Positions 1 to 8,141 of a stretch of DNA of 64,000 bases are shown here, piece after piece. The translations under genes were made by a program, and so were the position numbers. Under the pieces are notes generated by a model. The model was not told the DNA's origin. It worked only from the letters and a program-made list of their open reading frames with translations, and made no database searches. Origin of the DNA: Azospirillum sp051124815 (lineage in GTDB: Bacteria; Pseudomonadota; Alphaproteobacteria; Azospirillales; Azospirillaceae); NCBI RefSeq assembly GCF_051124815.1, contig NZ_CP118488.1:1-64000 (forward strand), given 5' to 3'. Numbering within the stretch: position 1 is the first letter of the stretch; each line of letters starts with the position of its first letter.

Positions 1-39
1 CCTTTTTTCGTCCCGATGACGATTCTTTGGCCGGAGGCC

Positions 40-1560
40 TCAGAAGGCGGCCGACGGGATATCGTCGTCGTGCCAGGTACGTCCGTCTCGCTCGATCAGG
101 GCAATGGATTGCGACGGCCCCCAGGTGCCGGCGATGTAGGGCTTCGGCATCTCGTGCCGGGCCATCCAGCCGTCGATGATCGGCTCCGCCCACTGCCACG
201 CCGCCTCGACCTCGTCACGGCGCATGAACAGGGTGGAGTTGCCGCGCACCACATCCATCAGCAGACGCTCGTAGGCATCCGGGAACCGCCCGCCAAAGGT
301 CTGGGCGAAGCTGAGGTTCAGAGCCGCCGGCCGCAGACGCATGCCGCCCGGTCCCGGCTCCTTGGTCATCAGGTGCAGGCGGATGCTTTCGTCGGGCTGG
401 AGCCGAACGATCAGACGGTTGGCCTGCAGTTCACCCGCTGCCTGTGGGAAGATGGAATGGCGGATCGGCCGGAACTGGATGACGATTTCCGACATCTTGG
501 CCGGAAGGCGCTTGCCGCTGCGCAGGTAGAACGGCACGCCGGCCCAGCGCCAGTTGTCGATCTCCAGCTTCAGCGCGACGAAGGTTTCAGTGCCGCTTCC
601 GGGCGGGATGCCGGGTTCGTCGAGATAGCCGGGCACCGCACCGCCGGCAACCGCGCCGGCGCGATACTGGCCGCGGACGGTGCAGCCGCCGATCTCCTCC
701 GGCCCGATGGGCTTCAGCGAGCGCAGAACCTTCAGCTTTTCGTCGCGCACCGATTCCTGGGCAAGCGAGATCGGACACTCCATGCCGACCAGACAGACGA
801 GTTGCAACAAGTGGTTCTGCACCATGTCGCGGAGCGCGCCTGACTGGTCGTAATAGCCGCCGCGCTCCTCCACGCCGACCGTCTCGGCGACGGTGATCTG
901 GACATGGTCGATGTGGTCGGCGTTCCACAGCGGCTCGAACAGTGAGTTGCCGAAGCGCAGAGCCAGCAGGTTCTGCACCGTCTCCTTACCCAGGTAATGG
1001 TCGATGCGGTAGATCTGCGGCTCGGTGAAGACGGCGCCGACCCGATCATTGATCTCCTGCGCCGAAGCGAGGTCGCGACCAATCGGCTTTTCCAGCACGA
1101 CGCGCGAGTCAGGCGTGGCGAGGCCGAAGGCGCGCAGCTGGTCGCTGACCGGGCCGAACAGGCTGGGAGAAGTGGCGAGATAGAAGATGCGGACTGCATC
1201 GTTGCTGCGCGACGGCGGATTGTTCAGCCGGTCAGCCAGGTCGTCCCAGCCGTCGTCGGAGGTGACGTCGACCGGCACATAATCCAGCCGCTCCAGGAAT
1301 CGGGCGATCACTGCAGTCTCGCGTTCATCTGCCGGCACATGCTGGCTGATCGCCTCCTCCGCCTTGGCACGATAGTCGGACGGGGCAAGCGGGCTGCGCG
1401 AGACGCCGATGATGCGACTCCCCTCGGCCACCTGCCCCGCCTTGTCGCGCAGATAGAGCGCCGGCAGCAGCTTGCGCAGGGCCAGATCGCCGGTGCCGCC
1501 GAACACCGTATAGTCGAAGGGAGGCAGTGCGGGGGCTGCGACGGTGGAGCGGGAGTGCAT
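40..1560 (-). CDS. zwf: glucose-6-phosphate 1-dehydrogenase
   Basis: Oxidises glucose-6-phosphate to 6-phosphogluconolactone with NAD(P)+, the entry to the Entner-Doudoroff and oxidative pentose phosphate routes; cytosolic. The N-terminal Rossmann motif GGTGDLA is at residues 21-27 and the signature RIDHYLGK, with the substrate-binding and catalytic histidine region, is at about 185-192. At 506 residues it has the usual family length. I chose the ATG at 1560, preceded by GAGAGG-like bases. An 18-residue longer form from 1614 is open, but its extra residues do not look like the family. It lies 137 bp downstream of edd on the same strand, so the two probably form one HexR-controlled unit. Assignment is secure; only the start is uncertain. 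Confidence 0.95.
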   Translation of the reverse strand: MHSRSTVAAPALPPFDYTVFGGTGDLALRKLLPALYLRDKAGQVAEGSRIIGVSRSPLAPSDYRAKAEEAISQHVPADERETAVIARFLERLDYVPVDVTSDDGWDDLADRLNNPPSRSNDAVRIFYLATSPSLFGPVSDQLRAFGLATPDSRVVLEKPIGRDLASAQEINDRVGAVFTEPQIYRIDHYLGKETVQNLLALRFGNSLFEPLWNADHIDHVQITVAETVGVEERGGYYDQSGALRDMVQNHLLQLVCLVGMECPISLAQESVRDEKLKVLRSLKPIGPEEIGGCTVRGQYRAGAVAGGAVPGYLDEPGIPPGSGTETFVALKLEIDNWRWAGVPFYLRSGKRLPAKMSEIVIQFRPIRHSIFPQAAGELQANRLIVRLQPDESIRLHLMTKEPGPGGMRLRPAALNLSFAQTFGGRFPDAYERLLMDVVRGNSTLFMRRDEVEAAWQWAEPIIDGWMARHEMPKPYIAGTWGPSQSIALIERDGRTWHDDDIPSAAF

Positions 1561-1697
1561 CTTCGGACCTCTCGACGTCGATGGCACGGTGCCTTGGATC
1601 AGCCCGTGCGTCATGGTGCCACAGGGATGGGCCGGTCACAATGCGGGCCGGCGTGGCCCGACGCCAGCCCGAGCTGCCAGGGTTTTCGCCTGCTGGA

Positions 1698-3536
1698 TCA
1701 GCCCAGCAGGTTGAGGACGGACGCGCCGCTTTCTGCCGGGCCGGCATTGTTGCGGAACAGGGAGAACAGGTCCCGCCCGCAGCCGTGGGAGGCATCCTCG
1801 CTCGGCGGCGGGGGGGCGCCGCGGCCCTCCCACTCGGCGGCATCCACCAAGGCGTTCAAGGTCCCTGCCTCCGCATCCAGCCGCAGGATATCGCCGTCGC
1901 GCACACGGCCGAGCGGACCGCCGCCCTTCACTTCCGGGGTGACATGGATGGCGGCCGGCACCTTGCCCGACGCGCCGGACATGCGGCCGTCGGTCACCAG
2001 TGCGACCTTGAAACCCTTGTCCTGCAGCACGCCCAACGGCGGGGTCAGCTTGTGGAGTTCCGGCATGCCGTTGGCGCCGGGGCCCTGGTAGCGGACGACG
2101 ACGATCACGTCGCGGTCGAGTTCGCCGGCGCGGAAGGCGGCCTGCACGGCTTCCTGATTGTCGAAGACGCGGGCCGGCGCTTCGACGAGGCGATGCTCCG
2201 GCTTGACCGCCGAAATCTTGATGACGCCGCGACCGAGATTGCCGGTCAGCACGCGCAAACCGCCTTCCGCCGCGAAGGGAGCCGCGGTGGTGGCGACGAC
2301 CGTGGGGTCGCCGCTCTGGTCGGTGGCCGCGCGGGTCCAGGTCAGGGCGCCGCCCTCGTCCAGGTCCGGCATGCTGCGGTAGGGCTCCAGCCCGCCCTCG
2401 CCATGGATGGTGGCGATGTCGGTGTGGACGAGCCCTGCGTCGATCAGCTGGCCGATGATGAAGGGCATACCGCCGGCCTGATGGAAGCGGTTCACGTCGG
2501 CGGTGCCGTTGGGATAGACGCGGGCAAGCAGCGGAACGACCGCCGACAGTTCCGCGAAATCCTCCCAGTTCAGTTCGATGCCGGCGGCGGCGGCGATGGC
2601 CGGGATGTGCAGGGTGTGGTTGGTCGAGCCGCCGGTCGCGAGCAGCCCGACGATACCGTTCACCAGCGCGCGCTCATCGACGATGCGGCCGATGGGAGTG
2701 CCTGCGCCGGGCGAGGTCATCGCGACCACCCGGCGGGCCGCCGCATCGGTCAGTGCATCGCGCAGAGGCGTGTTGGGGTTGACGAAGCTGGCGCCCGGCA
2801 GATGCAGGCCCATGATCTCCATCAGCATCTGGTTGGTGTTGGCGGTGCCGTAGAAGGTGCAGGTGCCGGGGGCGTGGTAGGACTGGGACTCCGCCTCCAG
2901 CAACTCCTCGCGGCCGACTTTGCCCTGGGCGTAGAGCTGGCGCGCCTTGGCCTTGTCGGCGTTCGACAGGCCGGACGGCATCGGGCCGGCGGGCACGAAG
3001 ATCGTCGGCAGATGGCCGAAGGCGAGCGAGCCGATCATCAGGCCGGGGACGATCTTGTCGCAGATGCCCAGGCACAGCACGCCGTCGAAGGTGGCATGGG
3101 ACAGCGCCACGCCTGTCGCCAGCGCGATGACATCGCGGCTGAACAGCGACAGCTCCATCCCCTCGTAACCCTGGGTGACGCCGTCGCACATGGCGGGCAC
3201 GCCGCCGGCGACCTGCGCCACGCCGCCGGCCGCACGCACCGACTCGCGGATCATGGCGGGATAGCGCTCGTAGGGCTGATGGGCCGAGAGCATATCGTTG
3301 TAGGCGGTGACGATGCCGATCGACGGCTGCGTCTCGCCGCGCAGTGCCGCCTTGTCGTTCGCACCGCAGGCCGCGAAGGAATGGGCGAGGTTGGCGCAGC
3401 CGAGGCGATGACGGCGCGGCTTTCCGCCTGCGCTCTCCAGCCGCGCCAGATAGGCGGCACGGCGGTCGCGGCTGCGTTCGGCAATGCGCTCCGTCACGCG
3501 GGCGACGACAGAATTCAGGGGGGCGGGCTTGCTCAT
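1698..3536 (-). CDS. edd: phosphogluconate dehydratase
   Basis: Converts 6-phosphogluconate to 2-keto-3-deoxy-6-phosphogluconate, the committing step of the Entner-Doudoroff pathway. It is a 612-residue member of the IlvD/Edd family of Fe-S dehydratases. The block CDKIVPGL (Cys159) and the block GTCTFYGTANTNQM (Cys226) match the conserved cysteine regions expected to hold the cluster. Length is as in Edd and the ATG at 3536 is the first start. It is the first gene of a minus-strand unit followed by zwf and is divergent from hexR. The palindrome about 70 bp upstream probably makes it HexR-repressed. IlvD is the only realistic alternative; the zwf/hexR context favours Edd. Confidence 0.95.
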   Translation of the reverse strand: MSKPAPLNSVVARVTERIAERSRDRRAAYLARLESAGGKPRRHRLGCANLAHSFAACGANDKAALRGETQPSIGIVTAYNDMLSAHQPYERYPAMIRESVRAAGGVAQVAGGVPAMCDGVTQGYEGMELSLFSRDVIALATGVALSHATFDGVLCLGICDKIVPGLMIGSLAFGHLPTIFVPAGPMPSGLSNADKAKARQLYAQGKVGREELLEAESQSYHAPGTCTFYGTANTNQMLMEIMGLHLPGASFVNPNTPLRDALTDAAARRVVAMTSPGAGTPIGRIVDERALVNGIVGLLATGGSTNHTLHIPAIAAAAGIELNWEDFAELSAVVPLLARVYPNGTADVNRFHQAGGMPFIIGQLIDAGLVHTDIATIHGEGGLEPYRSMPDLDEGGALTWTRAATDQSGDPTVVATTAAPFAAEGGLRVLTGNLGRGVIKISAVKPEHRLVEAPARVFDNQEAVQAAFRAGELDRDVIVVVRYQGPGANGMPELHKLTPPLGVLQDKGFKVALVTDGRMSGASGKVPAAIHVTPEVKGGGPLGRVRDGDILRLDAEAGTLNALVDAAEWEGRGAPPPPSEDASHGCGRDLFSLFRNNAGPAESGASVLNLLG

Positions 3537-3606
3537 GATCGCGTCTCGACCGTTTGTGGGAGGCGATGATTTCCGGAACGGACCATACGCCTGAGGGGAC
3601 GGGCTG

Positions 3607-3624
3607 TGAAGAAAAATTTTTTCA
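3607..3624. promoter_or_regulatory. HexR/RpiR operator candidate between edd and hexR
   Basis: TGAAGAAAAATTTTTTCA is a near-perfect 18-bp palindrome (14 of 18 positions symmetrical) and stands out as A/T-rich in a GC-rich background. It lies 71 bp from the edd start and 134 bp from the hexR start, so it can serve both divergent promoters. A related shorter sequence, CAAAAATCTTCATA, occurs at 3664-3677, and the 14-mer GAAAAATTTTTTCA recurs exactly inside hexR. RpiR-family regulators bind A/T-rich palindromes; assignment to HexR is by position. Confidence 0.6.
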
Positions 3625-3757
3625 TATATGGGATGTCACGGCTGGATTTCTCGCCATGCGCGGCAAAAATCTTCATAGTGACAGGAGCGCTCCTTGCAGC
3701 ACCGCACTTGTCCGGCCACCAGCAGCGCCGCCCCATCCAGGGAGTTAACTTTACGTC

Positions 3758-4675
3758 ATGGCATCCCCGGTCAACAGCGCAGCCGCCAATCCTGCACCAA
3801 TGGACATACTGGATGAGGTCCGCCGGTTGAGGGCCGACCTGAAACGGTCGGAGGGGCGGATCGCCGATCTGGTGCTGAGCGACCCGCGGCGGGTGCTCGA
3901 CCTCAACGTCACCTCGCTGGCCCAGGCGGCCGAGGTCAGCGAGGCGACGGTCGTCCGCTTCTGCCGCAGCGTCGGCTGCGGCGGCTTCCCGGACTTCAAG
4001 CTGCGGCTCGCCGAATCCCAGGCGCGCGATGCGCTGCGCGACGAGGTTCGCGGCGGCACCCCCTATGTCAGCCAGGATGTGGCGGCGGACGACGATGTCG
4101 GGACGCTTGCGCGAAAAATTTTTTCATCGAGTGCCGCCGCCCTGACCTCCGCGTCCGCCGCGCTCGACGATCGCGCGCTGGAGCGGGCCATCGCCCTGCT
4201 GGCGGATGCGCCGCGCGTGCTGTGCGTCGGCACCGGCGGTTCGAGCGCGCTGGCGCAGGACGCGGCGCACAAGCTGCTGCGCTTCGGCGCCGATGCCCAA
4301 CCCTGTGCCGACCCGGTGCTGGCGCGCATGCTGCTGGTCAACATGGCGGCCGGAGGGGTGCTGCTGGCACTATCAAACACGGGGCGCAGCGGGACGATCA
4401 ACGAGTTGGCGGCGGCGGCGCGGGCGCAGGGCACGGCGGTGGTGGCGATCACCGCGCCACGCTCTCCGCTGGCGGCGATGGCGAGCGTGGTTATCGCCAG
4501 CCAGCCGGTGGAGGACACCGAGATGTACACGCCGATGGCCTCGCGGCTGGTGCATCTGACGCTGATCGACGTGCTGTCGACCGGCGTGGCGCTGCGGCTG
4601 GGCGACCCGGCGGTGCGGCAGCTGACCAAGGTGAAGGCGGCGATCAATGCCGGGCGGCTGCCGCCCCTGACCTGA
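3758..4675 (+). CDS. hexR: HexR, RpiR-family transcriptional regulator
   Basis: DNA-binding repressor of glucose catabolism that, in characterised members, is released by 2-keto-3-deoxy-6-phosphogluconate. Protein of 305 residues: an N-terminal HTH_6 domain (about residues 15-90, containing LAQAAEVSEATVVRFCRSVG) and a C-terminal SIS sugar-phosphate domain (about 125-260, containing CVGTGGSSALAQDAAHKLL). The ATG at 3758 has AGGGAG upstream at rather long spacing; a second ATG at codon 15 is also possible. It is divergent from edd-zwf. The sequence contains an exact copy of the intergenic A/T-rich 14-mer at 4113-4126, encoded with unusually A/T-rich codons. Confidence 0.92.
   Translation: MASPVNSAAANPAPMDILDEVRRLRADLKRSEGRIADLVLSDPRRVLDLNVTSLAQAAEVSEATVVRFCRSVGCGGFPDFKLRLAESQARDALRDEVRGGTPYVSQDVAADDDVGTLARKIFSSSAAALTSASAALDDRALERAIALLADAPRVLCVGTGGSSALAQDAAHKLLRFGADAQPCADPVLARMLLVNMAAGGVLLALSNTGRSGTINELAAAARAQGTAVVAITAPRSPLAAMASVVIASQPVEDTEMYTPMASRLVHLTLIDVLSTGVALRLGDPAVRQLTKVKAAINAGRLPPLT
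4113..4126. promoter_or_regulatory. intragenic copy of the HexR-like operator
   Basis: GAAAAATTTTTTCA is identical to positions 3611-3624 of the edd/hexR intergenic palindrome, but lies in the hexR coding sequence, in the linker between the DNA-binding and SIS domains. It is read as Arg-Lys-Ile-Phe-Ser with codons CGA AAA ATT TTT TCA, none of them the GC-rich choices used around it. A chance exact 14-mer made only of such codons is unlikely. A role as a roadblock or loop-forming operator is inference. Confidence 0.5.
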
Positions 4676-4926
4676 CGAACCCGACCCTGACGACTGCGGG
4701 CTGACGGTATGCCGCATGCGTCATCCGACCATCGACCAAGACGGGATGGCGTGAGCGTGGCCTTGCGCCCGGCTCTTGTACCATCGTCGAATAATTACGC
4801 GAACGAACGATTGCTATCCTCGGCCGCAATCAGAACCGGCAACCGTCCTGCGCACCCGCGAAACCCGGAACAGCGACAGGGCGGCAAGCGAAAGCCGAAT
4901 GACGGATGCAGGATGAGGACCCACAG

Positions 4927-5376
4927 ATGACGCACAGATCCGCCACGCCGCCCAAACGCCTCCGCTTGGCGTCCTTCGCTCTCGCCGGGTTGCTGATGGC
5001 GGGCTTCGCCGATCCGGTCTTCGCCCATGGCGATGTCACGCCGCAGCCGGTCGACACCACCGGGCTGGAAAAGCTGGGAGAGACCTGGCGGGACAGCAAT
5101 CCCTATCGCGGCAACGAGCGCGCCATCGAGATCGGCGCATCGGCCTTCAACCAGAACTGCGCGCGCTGCCATGGGCTGGGCGCGGTGTCCGGCGGCATCG
5201 CTCCCGACCTGCGCTATCTGGAAAAGGGCGATGCCGGCGACGAGTGGTTCAAGGAGCGTGTCACCAACGGCTCGATCCGCAACGGCGTGACCTATATGCC
5301 GAAGTTCGGCGAGGCGCTGGGACAGGAGGCTCTGTGGGCAATCCGTTCCTGGCTGGAAACAGTGCACGAGGAATGA
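4927..5376 (+). CDS. cytochrome c-550, PedF-like
   Basis: Small periplasmic c-type cytochrome, the probable electron acceptor of a PQQ-dependent alcohol dehydrogenase. From the ATG at 4927 it has 149 residues: a signal peptide (basic start, hydrophobic core, cleavage near VFAHG), a single haem-binding CARCH motif, and a methionine (YMPKFG) that can be the sixth ligand. An in-frame ATG 21 bp upstream is possible but gives a poorer signal peptide. The next genes are a LuxR-type response regulator, a CXXXCW protein and pqqABCDE, an association typical of PQQ alcohol-oxidation loci such as ped/exa. No quinoprotein dehydrogenase gene lies in this window. Confidence 0.85.
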   Translation: MTHRSATPPKRLRLASFALAGLLMAGFADPVFAHGDVTPQPVDTTGLEKLGETWRDSNPYRGNERAIEIGASAFNQNCARCHGLGAVSGGIAPDLRYLEKGDAGDEWFKERVTNGSIRNGVTYMPKFGEALGQEALWAIRSWLETVHEE

Positions 5377-5547
5377 CCGCGGGGTCCAGATGATGGGGGC
5401 ACGTCCCATGACAGTGCGACATGTTCGCGCACAAAACAATTTGCGTCGTTCGCGATGTTGCACCTCCCCATTTTGGTCTGACACAATGGATGCGGGAAGC
5501 CCTCCCGCAGTTCGTTCCATCCGCCGCTGTGCAAGGAACCGCAGGCC

Positions 5548-6198
5548 ATGACCCGGATCCTGATCGCCGATGACCATCCGATGGTGCGCGATGCGTTGCG
5601 CAGCGCGGTGCTTTATTCCTGTCAGGCCACCGACGTGATGGAGGCGGACCGGCTCGAAAGCGTCATGCAGGCGCTGGAGGAGCGGGGCGACCTCGACCTC
5701 GTTCTGCTGGACGTCAACATGCCGGGTATGAACGGGCTGGGCGGGCTGCGCACGTTGCGCCAGCGCTTTCCGGCCACCCCGGTCGTCGTCGTTTCCGCCC
5801 ATGAGGAGCGCCGCTGGGTGCGCGAGGCGATGGAGAGTGGAGCCGCCGGCTTCATCCCCAAATCGACCCCGCGCGACGCCATCGCCGCGGCGTTGCGGCA
5901 GGTGCTGAACGGTGAACTCTATGTTCCGCCCTCCGCCACCGACGAAGCCGGCGTCGAGGATCCGGAAGATGCGGAGACCGCGGAGATCGCGCGCCGCATC
6001 GCCACCCTGACGGCCCAGCAGTTGCGGGTGCTGGAACTGCTGGGCACCGGCAAGCTGAACAAGGAGATCGCCTTCGACCTCAGCATCACCGAGACGACGG
6101 TGAAGGCCCATGTCTCCGCCATCCTGCAGAAGCTGAAGGTCTACAGCCGCACCCAGGCGGTGGTGATCGCCAACCGCGTTTTGGCCGAGCGGCGGTGA
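5548..6198 (+). CDS. NarL/FixJ-type response regulator (ExaE/AgmR-like)
   Basis: Two-component response regulator of 216 residues. The receiver domain (about 1-120) shows the acidic pair in IADDHPMV, the phospho-acceptor in LVLLDVNMPG and the lysine in FIPKSTP. The C-terminal LuxR-type helix-turn-helix is at about 148-210 (LTAQQLRVLELLGTGKLNKE). Between a PQQ-linked cytochrome and the pqq operon, it most likely activates PQQ-dependent alcohol oxidation genes, as ExaE/AgmR/ErbR do elsewhere; this is inferred from context. No cognate kinase is adjacent. Its stop overlaps the GTG that opens the next reading frame. Confidence 0.88.
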   Translation: MTRILIADDHPMVRDALRSAVLYSCQATDVMEADRLESVMQALEERGDLDLVLLDVNMPGMNGLGGLRTLRQRFPATPVVVVSAHEERRWVREAMESGAAGFIPKSTPRDAIAAALRQVLNGELYVPPSATDEAGVEDPEDAETAEIARRIATLTAQQLRVLELLGTGKLNKEIAFDLSITETTVKAHVSAILQKLKVYSRTQAVVIANRVLAERR

Positions 6199-6890
6199 GG
6201 GGAGGTTCGGCCTTCCCCCCTCCCCGGCCCTCCCCCGCTTCGCGGGAGAGGGAGTTAAGTGGCAGAGCGGCGGAGTTCCCTCTCCCGCAAGGCGGCGGAG
6301 GGTTAGGGAGGGGGCAAAGCCGGAGGGGGCAAAGCCTCCCAAAGATCACCACTCTCCTCCTCGCCCTCACGCTCCTCATCACCCCTGCCCTCGCCGCCGG
6401 TGTACCGCAGCCGGACGGCTACCGCCTGTCCGACTACCGCTCCCCAACGCCCGACGGCGTGACCGGCGCGACGACGGTCGACACCCCCGCTGTGCAAGCG
6501 CTGCTGTCGCAGGGCCGCGTCCTTCCGATCTTCGTCCAGCGGCTGGAGCGCAGCACTTTGCCCGGCGGTCCCTGGCTGCAATCGAAGCCCTACCGGCAGA
6601 TCCCCGGCAGCGTCTGGCTGCCCAATGTCGGCGTCGGCGCGCCGGACGCCGCGACGCTGGGCTGGTTCGAATCCCATCTGGAACGGCTGACCGGCGGCGA
6701 CCAGGCGCGTGATCTTTTGTTCTACTGCCTGTCCGATTGCTGGCTGTCGTGGAACGCCGCCAAGCGCGCGGTGTTGCTTGGGTATGCCCGCGTCCATTGG
6801 TACCCGACGGGCATCGACGGCTGGATGGAAGCCGGTCTGCCGACGGAAGAGGCGCATCCGCTGCCGCCGCCGGTTGCCCGCACGCCCTGA
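6195..6890 (+). CDS. PQQ-associated CXXXCW periplasmic protein; start region replaced by a repeat
   Basis: Member of the family annotated as PQQ-dependent catabolism-associated CXXCW motif protein, a rhodanese-like periplasmic protein found with PQQ alcohol-oxidation genes; precise role unknown. The motif is seen as YCLSDCWLSW, and the mature part runs from about GVPQPDGYRL. A good signal peptide core (KITTLLLALTLLITPALAAG) begins at codon 51, but no ATG, GTG or TTG precedes it. The only in-frame start is the GTG at 6195, which would add 50 residues translated from a GC-rich inverted repeat. The repeat seems to have overwritten the original start codon, so the gene may be poorly expressed or a recent pseudogene. 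Confidence 0.7.
   Translation: MRGGSAFPPPRPSPASRERELSGRAAEFPLPQGGGGLGRGQSRRGQSLPKITTLLLALTLLITPALAAGVPQPDGYRLSDYRSPTPDGVTGATTVDTPAVQALLSQGRVLPIFVQRLERSTLPGGPWLQSKPYRQIPGSVWLPNVGVGAPDAATLGWFESHLERLTGGDQARDLLFYCLSDCWLSWNAAKRAVLLGYARVHWYPTGIDGWMEAGLPTEEAHPLPPPVARTP
6216..6335. repeat. dispersed GC-rich nested inverted repeat
   Basis: Outer arms CCCCCTCCC (6216-6224) and GGGAGGGGG (6306-6314) enclose perfect 12-bp inner arms GCGGGAGAGGGA (6242-6253) and TCCCTCTCCCGC (6277-6288). A 14-bp direct repeat, GGAGGGGGCAAAGC, follows at 6307-6320 and 6322-6335. This looks like a REP/MITE-like element similar in style to those at about 24.2 and 31.1 kb. It sits over the expected 5' end of the CXXXCW gene. 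Confidence 0.75.
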
Positions 6891-7026
6891 CGCCGGGGGT
6901 GGTCCAGCGCCGAAAGAGGTGGCGGATTACACCATGGTAGCATGGCGGTCGGCCGCCCCGGACCGCTACTCTTCATCTTGCCAACCATCATGGTCAGCAA
7001 CAGTCAGCAAGCAGGAGTATCACGCG

Positions 7027-7107
7027 ATGAAGACCTGGCGCAAACCCAAGACCACCGAGATCGCCGTCGGCACCGAGATCAACGCCTACGCCTGCGCCGG
7101 CCTGTAA
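7027..7107 (+). CDS. pqqA: PQQ precursor peptide PqqA
   Basis: 26-residue ribosomal peptide whose conserved glutamate and tyrosine are cross-linked by PqqE and become the PQQ skeleton. Glu17 and Tyr21 have the required E-x-x-x-Y spacing (EINAY), and the length is typical. A good ribosome-binding site, AGGAG at 7013-7017, precedes the ATG. It is the first gene of pqqABCDE. A stem-loop follows before pqqB, a plausible means of making this substrate peptide in excess of the enzymes. Confidence 0.95.
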   Translation: MKTWRKPKTTEIAVGTEINAYACAGL

Positions 7108-7123
7108 GCCGGAAGATTGGGAA

Positions 7124-7157
7124 CCGGGGAAGCACGGCGTGACATCCACTTCCCCGG
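7124..7157 (+). terminator. stem-loop between pqqA and pqqB (attenuator candidate)
   Basis: Perfect 9-bp arms CCGGGGAAG (7124-7132) and CTTCCCCGG (7149-7157) with a 16-nt loop and no T-run. It lies 16 nt after the pqqA stop. Partial termination or RNA stabilisation here would raise pqqA relative to pqqBCDE, an arrangement proposed for other pqq operons. Confidence 0.6.
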
Positions 7158-7208
7158 CCCTTCTCTCCCAGGCACCTTCTCTCAGGACTGTGGATCAAGT
7201 CGGTGGCC

Positions 7209-8141
7209 ATGAAGATTCTCGTACTCGGTTCGGCGGCCGGCGGGGGCTTCCCGCAATGGAACTGCGCCTGCGAGGGATGCCGCCGTGCCCGTTCCGGCGA
7301 CCCGGCGGCGAAGCCGCGCACACAATCGTCCCTGGCGGTGACCGCGGACGGCGAGCGCTGGCTGCTGCTGAACGCCTCCCCCGACCTCGGCGCGCAGCTG
7401 CTCGCCAACCCGCAGCTTCATCCCCAAGGGGGCTTGCGCGGCAATCCGATCAGTGCCGCGCTGCTGACCAACGCCGACATCGACCATGTCGCCGGGCTGC
7501 TGACCTTGCGCGAATCCCACCCCTTCGCCGTCTATGCCACGCCGCGCGTCCATGGCGTGCTGGCCGCCAACAGCGTCTTCAACGTCCTGAATCCGGAACT
7601 GGTCGCCCGCCGACCGATGGCGCTGGGCCAGCCCTTCCAGCCCGCCGGTGCCGATGGCCACCCGCTGGGGCTGGAGGTGGAGGCGTTCGCGGTGCCGGGC
7701 AAGGTGGCGCTCTATCTGGAGGATGCATCGGCCGGCCCCGGCTTCGGATCCGTCGCCGAGGACACGGTGGCGTTGCGCATTCGCCCGACCGACGGCTCCA
7801 GCGACGGCTTCTTCTACATCCCCGGCTGCGCCGGCATGCCGGGCTGGCTCGCCGACCGGCTGTTCGGCGCGCCGCTGGTGCTGTTCGACGGCACCACCTG
7901 GACCGACGACGAGATGATCCGCAGCGGCACCGGGGTGAAGACGGCTGCACGCATGGGCCACATGCCGATGTCGGGACATGCCGGCAGCATGGCCACCCTC
8001 GCGCCGCTGAACGTCGCCCGCAAGATCTACATCCACATCAACAACACGAATCCCGCCCTGCTGGAGGATTCGCCCGAACGGGCGGAGGCCGAGGCGGCCG
8101 GCTGGCGCATCGCCCATGACGGGCTGGAGCTGACCCTATGA
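7209..8141 (+). CDS. pqqB: PQQ biosynthesis protein PqqB
   Basis: Metallo-beta-lactamase-fold protein of the PQQ pathway, thought to act as a hydroxylase on the processed Glu-Tyr intermediate. The N-terminus MKILVLGSAAGGGFPQWNC is the family signature, a CxxC pair (CACEGC) follows, and metal-binding motif residues occur in NADIDHVAGL and MSGHAGS. About 310 residues, full length. I place the start at the ATG at 7209; a GTG two codons earlier is also open. Its stop overlaps the pqqC start (ATGA), indicating translational coupling. Confidence 0.95.
   Translation: MKILVLGSAAGGGFPQWNCACEGCRRARSGDPAAKPRTQSSLAVTADGERWLLLNASPDLGAQLLANPQLHPQGGLRGNPISAALLTNADIDHVAGLLTLRESHPFAVYATPRVHGVLAANSVFNVLNPELVARRPMALGQPFQPAGADGHPLGLEVEAFAVPGKVALYLEDASAGPGFGSVAEDTVALRIRPTDGSSDGFFYIPGCAGMPGWLADRLFGAPLVLFDGTTWTDDEMIRSGTGVKTAARMGHMPMSGHAGSMATLAPLNVARKIYIHINNTNPALLEDSPERAEAEAAGWRIAHDGLELTL

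Noticed and set aside
1..39. Start of a pgl gene downstream of zwf
   Set aside because: Expected by pathway logic, but no start codon or ribosome-binding site is visible in the 39 bases available.
4795..6342. 515-codon minus-strand frame opposite the cytochrome and response regulator
   Set aside because: Translation is low-complexity and the opposite strand carries clear CXXCH and receiver/HTH genes.
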